Assembly (NCBI GenBank): GCA_937919945.1
Contig: CALESY010000121.1
Coordinates: forward strand, 1 to 9,849
Direction: 5' to 3'
DNA length: 9,849 nucleotides
Source of the DNA: an uncultured Chitinophagaceae bacterium
Lineage (GTDB): Bacteria; Bacteroidota; Bacteroidia; Chitinophagales; Chitinophagaceae
The number at the start of each line of letters is the position of its first letter. Position 1 is the first letter of the stretch. Below are positions 5,643-9,849 of the stretch, piece by piece. The notes beneath the pieces were generated by a model. The model had not been told where the DNA came from, did not search any database, and worked only from the letters and a program-made list of their open reading frames with translations. The translations under genes were made by a program, and so were the position numbers.

Positions 5643-7004
5643 TTATTTTCTTAAAAATAAAGCTTTAGTAACAAAGTAGTTTATATCGAATTGTGACATA
5701 TTCGGCATAGACAAGGCTAGTGAACTTAAATTCTCTTTAGTTACGTTGCTAGGTATATTAACCCCCATTTCCTTCAATATACTTCTACTTTCAGCAGCTG
5801 TTATTGTAACCCCTGCCTTTTGCGCAAATTCAGAGGGCAGCATATCAAAAACTACCTCTTTTTCGATTCCTTGCAACACATTAGCAGTTGTAGTCACACC
5901 TTTTAACTCGCTACTACTTGCGATATGCAAAACACCACTACCATACCGCTCACTTTCAGTAGCAAATAAAGTAGCTATTGCAGGGTTAGTACTTGTAGGG
6001 GTTGCAACTGCCCTTAATAGTGATGGATTTCCTTCGTAACCTGCACTAGTGCCTCTAAAAAAGAAGTTAGATTTAGCAGAAGGCATCATAAATCCAGTTT
6101 GCGAAACCCCTCTGAGGAACTGAAAGCCACTAATGACAGCTTCCTTACTTCTTTGACCTCCTGCTACAACATTCCCCCCCCATTCTTTAAGAGATTCTGC
6201 GACTTGATTACCAACAAATAAAGGAACAGTATTAGCTCCCAAATATGGGTGTTCTTGGGCAAACTTTGAAAATGAGCGTTCCAAATCAGGTATAGGGTTT
6301 CTGAATGTTGCTTTCATTTGCCTCTCAACAACATTGGTTATATCAATAGCTAACCCCTGCAATCCTGGATTTGAATAATCTTCGCCTTTATTTGTTGAAA
6401 ACCAATTATGCTCGTTATTCCACAAATATAATTTGCCCTGCTGTTCTATTGCAACTATGTATGGAAGTGTCGTCCCCCCCCCTTCTTTAGCATTAGATGT
6501 CATGATTGTTGAGCCTTTTTCGACTAAAACCTGTCTATCATCAACAGTGCGACCTACTTGTGTATCTTTTAAAGTGGATATTTCAGTTTTCACTTTATCA
6601 TCCATTCCGTCATCATCTACCCGCGATACTGGATTTCCTGAACAGTAAACGTAACTAGATATAAATATATTTTTATATTGTAAAGGGTCTACTGCCATCC
6701 ATCGTACTAACCAAGGCATATAATATCTCGCCCCATGATAATACAGCCCTGTTTCTTCATCTCGCTCCTTGCCAGTATATCTATAACGTTTTGCCACGGC
6801 ATTTATGGTACTATTCATAGCCTGGTAAGCAGTAGTACCATATGGGTGGTATTCTTCGTAGCTTATTATATCAGCATCTTCATCCAGTTCAAGGCTTGCT
6901 GTGCTCAGGTGGTTGCTGTATATGTAGCGTTGTAATGTTGCGGGTGAGCCATCTGTGCCGCTTGTACGTTTTTCGTACATGGCTATACGCCCTGTATCGT
7001 CCAT
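5643..7004 (-). CDS. Displaced RHS/TcC-type C-terminal tip with ADP-ribosyltransferase-like toxin domain
   Basis: 453 codons from the ATG at 7004. The frame is open further upstream to 7151 and reads more RHS repeat (FQYDAGGQRVHKVIENG, YLGGYEIYRKYTG), closed by TGA at 7152-7154, so this is the end of a larger gene cut off by the duplication junction. Residues 25-60 (YIYSNHLSTASLELD, YEEYHPYGTTAYQ) and 74-134 (YRYTGKERDEETGLYYHGAR, ARYYMPWLVRWMAVDPL, GNPVSRVDDDGM) are the RHS-associated core that precedes variable toxin tips. The form resembles SpvB/TcC-linked proteins. The tip (about 135-453) has FFFRGTS (R317), TPTSTNPAIATLFATE (335-350) and EKEVVF (E381, E383), which match the R, STS and ExE positions of R-S-E-type ADP-ribosyltransferases. 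The Pro of the usual second DPxG is replaced by Asp (VDDDG). As an orphan it may be silent unless recombined onto a full-length gene. Confidence 0.75.
   Translation of the reverse strand: MDDTGRIAMYEKRTSGTDGSPATLQRYIYSNHLSTASLELDEDADIISYEEYHPYGTTAYQAMNSTINAVAKRYRYTGKERDEETGLYYHGARYYMPWLVRWMAVDPLQYKNIFISSYVYCSGNPVSRVDDDGMDDKVKTEISTLKDTQVGRTVDDRQVLVEKGSTIMTSNAKEGGGTTLPYIVAIEQQGKLYLWNNEHNWFSTNKGEDYSNPGLQGLAIDITNVVERQMKATFRNPIPDLERSFSKFAQEHPYLGANTVPLFVGNQVAESLKEWGGNVVAGGQRSKEAVISGFQFLRGVSQTGFMMPSAKSNFFFRGTSAGYEGNPSLLRAVATPTSTNPAIATLFATESERYGSGVLHIASSSELKGVTTTANVLQGIEKEVVFDMLPSEFAQKAGVTITAAESRSILKEMGVNIPSNVTKENLSSLALSMPNMSQFDINYFVTKALFLRK
6174..6181. repeat. Homopolymer C8 (G8 in the toxin coding strand)
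   Basis: Eight C in a row on the plus strand encode the end of Trp275 and Gly276-Gly277 of the RHS tip. The same run is at 9224-9231. A one-base slip would shift the frame before the ADP-ribosyltransferase-like domain. Confidence 0.9.
6474..6482. repeat. Homopolymer C9 (G9 in the toxin coding strand)
   Basis: Nine C in a row on the plus strand encode Gly175-Gly177 (GGG GGG GGG) of the RHS tip, just after the core. The same run is at 9524-9532. Runs of this length are prone to slipped-strand mispairing and could switch the toxin on and off. Confidence 0.9.
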
Positions 7005-7150
7005 TATATGTACCGTAATACGCTCAAGGTCTAATGTACTTCCTGTGTATTTGCGGTATATCTCGTAGCCACCCAGGTATATACGTTCTTCCTTCAGGCT
7101 GCCATTTTCTATTACTTTATGTACCCGCTGCCCACCGGCATCGTATTGAA

Positions 7151-7321
7151 ATCATAAAACAATATGAGTATGGTTTTGTACATATTCGTCTATACACAAT
7201 TATCAATCAAGAACTGATAAACTTAATATTAAGCTTTGGTAAAGAAGTAAGGGTCTTAAGCCCTGATACTTTGGTAAATCGGATTAAGGCTGTAGCTGAT
7301 ACTTTATCCAGCCTGTATTAA
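7151..7321 (+). pseudogene. 3' fragment of the WYL regulator gene carried by the duplication
   Basis: The plus strand reads IIKQYEYGFVHIRLYTIIN and on to TLSSLY-stop, equal to residues 280-335 of the WYL protein at 3264-4271. The first 16 nt differ at two positions, both synonymous (ATT/ATC for Ile, CAG/CAA for Gln); the rest is identical. No WYL head, HTH or promoter precedes it. The DNA to the left (7005-7151) is antisense to RHS core sequence, so a plus-strand frame running through both has no biological meaning. The fragment marks how the unit was duplicated. Confidence 0.9.
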
Positions 7322-7831
7322 CTATTTACCTTCCTTGGCTTTGGTAAAGAAAGTGTGTGACCAATGGCCACTAGTCCTATAACTACCTGAAAACTCCTGA
7401 AAAGATACTTCTATAGGACCATGCATAGGGTCTTGTACTTGTACTATAGGTGAATTGCTATTGTTACTACAACCGGTAATAACTATAAAATGTCCGCCGC
7501 CCTCCTGCCATTGAACACGAGCTACAACCGGTAACCCTTTTTCAATTTGTGTTGCAATATCATCAAAACTAACCTGGCCATTTATTTTGGTATTTAAGAT
7601 TCCATACTCACTCATGACTGCATCTATTACATTGGGGCTATCAAAATAGCTGTTGTAATTAGCTCCCCTTCTTTTTATTACCTGTTTTACTAATTCTTCC
7701 TGTGAAATCCCCCTATCAGGATGTTTGTAATATTTCAATAAACTTGTGATAACAGCAGCCCAACACCAGTTACCATATTGCTGTTGCTCTAATCTAAACG
7801 AGATTCTTACTATTAAATCTGTTGCACTCAT
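7322..7831 (-). CDS. Papain-like cysteine protease (AvrRpt2/C39-like), right copy
   Basis: The protein is identical to that of 4272-4781, with the same C23, H114 and D134 triad. Its stop abuts the stop of the WYL remnant exactly as the left copy abuts the intact WYL gene. It lies between the right-hand toxin module and the displaced RHS tip, so any transcript that escapes it would read toward the left RHS copy. Such readthrough could express the orphan tip and its neighbours, but this is an inference. Confidence 0.75.
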   Translation of the reverse strand: MSATDLIVRISFRLEQQQYGNWCWAAVITSLLKYYKHPDRGISQEELVKQVIKRRGANYNSYFDSPNVIDAVMSEYGILNTKINGQVSFDDIATQIEKGLPVVARVQWQEGGGHFIVITGCSNNSNSPIVQVQDPMHGPIEVSFQEFSGSYRTSGHWSHTFFTKAKEGK

Positions 7832-7905
7832 AAACGAATTTACCGCAGTTTGTACTTCACTTAATGATATATTGAGAAAATATAACCCTGATACAAACTA
7901 CATAA

Positions 7906-7933
7906 CCGCCGTGTACTTACTGTAACACGGCGG
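7906..7933 (-). terminator. Hairpin terminator after the toxin operon, right copy
   Basis: The same 9-bp stem CCGCCGTGT/ACACGGCGG and 10-nt loop as at 4856-4883, again 10 nt after the stop of the 157-codon gene on the minus strand. Confidence 0.6.
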
Positions 7934-7943
7934 AGAATTTAGA

Positions 7944-8414
7944 TTAGTACAAAGCACTTTTGCAAGGACATTCTTGAGTATTACTCAAATTATCTGGACT
8001 ACAGCAATCTTGACTATATACAGGTCGATTATTTGCATCAATTTCGTATATACTATCTTTTGTTACTGTGTAATATATTGTTTCATTATCCAACTTTTTA
8101 AAAATAGACACCACATTATTCTTAAACTTACCTGAATAGTATTTTTCATTTGTAACATTTCCATCTGCTTGATTTTCTTGTTCAAATGAAAAATAAACGT
8201 CCCCTTTATTGTCTATTTCAATATATCTATGAGGTGTTCCTATTCCAGAAAATGCCGGTCTTGTATCAAAAGACTTTTTACCAATAAATGGCAATTTCAA
8301 ATCAGAGAGTTTAGATGCTGAATCTAACTTGGCTTCATCGTCTTTATATTCTTGATTATATGCATTACATGCAAATACCATTATAAGAAATAAACATATA
8401 ATATCCCTATTCAT
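7944..8414 (-). CDS. Small exported or lipoprotein-like protein of unknown function, right copy
   Basis: Identical to the gene at 4894-5364. It has a hydrophobic N-terminus (IICLFLIMVFAC) that could be a Sec or lipoprotein signal, a polar mature part and a cysteine-rich tail. It overlaps the preceding 92-codon gene by 8 nt through ATGAATAG, so its translation is probably coupled to that gene. In this copy it would belong to the operon of the toxin gene that extends off the right edge, and is more likely to be expressed from that gene's promoter than the left copy. Confidence 0.65.
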   Translation of the reverse strand: MNRDIICLFLIMVFACNAYNQEYKDDEAKLDSASKLSDLKLPFIGKKSFDTRPAFSGIGTPHRYIEIDNKGDVYFSFEQENQADGNVTNEKYYSGKFKNNVVSIFKKLDNETIYYTVTKDSIYEIDANNRPVYSQDCCSPDNLSNTQECPCKSALY

Positions 8415-8685
8415 CAAATACCACCTTGTTAATAGTAAATGCTAAGTTTTTATCATGTTCAATAGCTTCAAGAGTTAATATACATGAATTACTTGCATGA
8501 ATTTCCTCTATTTCCTTTCCATAGAACATTATCTTAACAATTCGTAACTTACTCATCCCATCTTGCATCAATAACACATCGCCTATTGATAAATACACAC
8601 TGGTTGTGCCGTAAATCTCATAAAGTATAGCATTGTTAATATTTCCAAGAGCCTTAAAGTATTCCACAAAAAATAATGGTTTCAT
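8407..8685 (-). CDS. Small protein directly after the RHS toxin, probable immunity protein, right copy
   Basis: Identical to the gene at 5357-5635: 92 codons, no signal peptide, starting 7 nt after the toxin stop. In this copy it would protect against the tip of the gene that runs off the right edge. Two identical immunity copies would be redundant, which argues for a recent duplication or for a dosage effect. The role is inferred from position; no known immunity family was recognised. Confidence 0.6.
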   Translation of the reverse strand: MKPLFFVEYFKALGNINNAILYEIYGTTSVYLSIGDVLLMQDGMSKLRIVKIMFYGKEIEEIHASNSCILTLEAIEHDKNLAFTINKVVFDE

Positions 8686-8692
8686 ATTTTGA

Positions 8693-9849
8693 TTATTTTC
8701 TTAAAAATAAAGCTTTAGTAACAAAGTAGTTTATATCGAATTGTGACATATTCGGCATAGACAAGGCTAGTGAACTTAAATTCTCTTTAGTTACGTTGCT
8801 AGGTATATTAACCCCCATTTCCTTCAATATACTTCTACTTTCAGCAGCTGTTATTGTAACCCCTGCCTTTTGCGCAAATTCAGAGGGCAGCATATCAAAA
8901 ACTACCTCTTTTTCGATTCCTTGCAACACATTAGCAGTTGTAGTCACACCTTTTAACTCGCTACTACTTGCGATATGCAAAACACCACTACCATACCGCT
9001 CACTTTCAGTAGCAAATAAAGTAGCTATTGCAGGGTTAGTACTTGTAGGGGTTGCAACTGCCCTTAATAGTGATGGATTTCCTTCGTAACCTGCACTAGT
9101 GCCTCTAAAAAAGAAGTTAGATTTAGCAGAAGGCATCATAAATCCAGTTTGCGAAACCCCTCTGAGGAACTGAAAGCCACTAATGACAGCTTCCTTACTT
9201 CTTTGACCTCCTGCTACAACATTCCCCCCCCATTCTTTAAGAGATTCTGCGACTTGATTACCAACAAATAAAGGAACAGTATTAGCTCCCAAATATGGGT
9301 GTTCTTGGGCAAACTTTGAAAATGAGCGTTCCAAATCAGGTATAGGGTTTCTGAATGTTGCTTTCATTTGCCTCTCAACAACATTGGTTATATCAATAGC
9401 TAACCCCTGCAATCCTGGATTTGAATAATCTTCGCCTTTATTTGTTGAAAACCAATTATGCTCGTTATTCCACAAATATAATTTGCCCTGCTGTTCTATT
9501 GCAACTATGTATGGAAGTGTCGTCCCCCCCCCTTCTTTAGCATTAGATGTCATGATTGTTGAGCCTTTTTCGACTAAAACCTGTCTATCATCAACAGTGC
9601 GACCTACTTGTGTATCTTTTAAAGTGGATATTTCAGTTTTCACTTTATCATCCATTCCGTCATCATCTACCCGCGATACTGGATTTCCTGAACAGTAAAC
9701 GTAACTAGATATAAATATATTTTTATATTGTAAAGGGTCTACTGCCATCCATCGTACTAACCAAGGCATATAATATCTCGCCCCATGATAATACAGCCCT
9801 GTTTCTTCATCTCGCTCCTTGCCAGTATATCTATAACGTTTTGCCACGG
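8693..9849 (-). CDS. RHS/TcC-type toxin C-terminus with ADP-ribosyltransferase-like tip, N-terminus beyond right edge
   Basis: The last 385 codons of a larger gene, identical to the left copy as far as the window reaches. The frame is open to the last base. The GTG at 9847 lies inside the conserved RHS core (AKRYRYTGKERDEETG) and is not a real start. The core runs to VDDDGMDD, followed by the tip with FFFRGTS, TPTSTN and EKEVVF, consistent with an ADP-ribosyltransferase that would modify a target protein or nucleic acid using NAD+. Full-length members are usually thousands of residues long and form a cocoon around the tip. If the gene is intact to the right, this is the deliverable toxin and the left copy is its orphan tip. 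Whether delivery uses a T9SS, T6SS or Tc-like particle cannot be told from this window. Confidence 0.75.
   Translation of the reverse strand, partial: VAKRYRYTGKERDEETGLYYHGARYYMPWLVRWMAVDPLQYKNIFISSYVYCSGNPVSRVDDDGMDDKVKTEISTLKDTQVGRTVDDRQVLVEKGSTIMTSNAKEGGGTTLPYIVAIEQQGKLYLWNNEHNWFSTNKGEDYSNPGLQGLAIDITNVVERQMKATFRNPIPDLERSFSKFAQEHPYLGANTVPLFVGNQVAESLKEWGGNVVAGGQRSKEAVISGFQFLRGVSQTGFMMPSAKSNFFFRGTSAGYEGNPSLLRAVATPTSTNPAIATLFATESERYGSGVLHIASSSELKGVTTTANVLQGIEKEVVFDMLPSEFAQKAGVTITAAESRSILKEMGVNIPSNVTKENLSSLALSMPNMSQFDINYFVTKALFLRK

Larger units (their letters stand above)
4113..6799. repeat. Tandem duplication, left copy (period 3050 bp)
   Basis: This stretch recurs at 7163-9849 with a constant offset of 3050. 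I found no difference by reading the two copies side by side, including gene spacers, the terminator and both poly-C runs. Just outside the left end, positions 4103 and 4112 differ from 7153 and 7162 (T/C and G/A), and similarity is lost to the left of about 4099. The right end is unknown because the second copy runs off the window. The unit carries the WYL 3' end, the protease gene, the 157- and 92-codon genes and the RHS toxin tip. Confidence 0.97.
7163..9849. repeat. Tandem duplication, right copy (runs off the window)
   Basis: Equivalent to 4113-6799 with an offset of 3050; no difference was seen by reading. The copy is still identical at the last base, so its true right end and the rest of the RHS gene lie outside the window. 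No terminal inverted repeats, target-site duplication or transposase gene was seen at the junction, so simple recombination or replication slippage is more likely than transposition. Confidence 0.97.

Noticed and set aside
7034..7321. A 95-codon plus-strand reading frame ending in the WYL tail
   Set aside because: Its first third is antisense to RHS core and the rest is a duplicated WYL 3' end; there is no promoter or HTH. It is reported as a gene remnant instead.
9830..9849. GTG at 9847 as the start of the right-hand RHS gene
   Set aside because: The codon lies in the middle of the conserved RHS core, and the identical left copy shows the frame continuing upstream.
4113..9849. Composite transposon or integron-like element
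   Set aside because: No transposase, integrase, terminal inverted repeats or target duplication was found; the repeat is direct and contains only toxin-module genes and a WYL tail.
1..9849. CRISPR array, tRNA or rRNA genes
   Set aside because: No short regularly spaced repeats and no tRNA or rRNA signature were seen on either strand; the only direct repeat is the 3-kb unit.

Overview
The window looks like an accessory region of a Bacteroidota chromosome, perhaps Chitinophagaceae-like, though that rank is a guess. The DNA is AT-rich, starts lack clear Shine-Dalgarno sites, and the best promoter fits the Bacteroidota pattern TTTG-N19-TAnnTTTG. The RHS core is also of a type common in that phylum. 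No tRNA, rRNA, CRISPR array or transposase gene was seen.

Region A (1-3041, minus strand) is a compact operon. It holds an M19 dipeptidase-like metallohydrolase, then a membrane protein, then an amidohydrolase that runs off the left edge. The membrane protein gene is cut by two in-frame stops (TAA and TAG, one codon apart) into a 42-codon head and a 315-codon body. Gaps between genes are 10 and 4 nt.

Region B (3042-4271) is a divergent promoter region followed by an intact plus-strand WYL-domain regulator. A perfect 7-bp inverted repeat (TTGTACA-AA-TGTACAA) sits on the -33 box of the WYL promoter and is a good candidate operator.

Region C (4272-9849) is a polymorphic-toxin locus on the minus strand, present twice in tandem with a period of 3050 bp. 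Each unit holds, in transcription order, an RHS/TcC-type core with a C-terminal domain that looks like an ADP-ribosyltransferase, a 92-codon protein (probable immunity), a 157-codon exported or lipoprotein-like protein overlapping it, a hairpin terminator, and a stand-alone papain-like cysteine protease. No difference was found by reading between 4113-6799 and 7163-9849, including the spacers and the poly-C runs. The repeat also carries the last ~55 codons of the WYL gene, so a WYL tail without a head lies at 7151-7321, fused to RHS sequence. The left RHS copy is therefore a displaced C-terminal tip cut off at about 7151. The right copy continues off the window and is probably the tip of the full-length gene. 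The left array resembles the orphan toxin tips known downstream of RHS and other polymorphic toxin genes. Because the window ends inside the repeat, an assembly artefact must also be considered.
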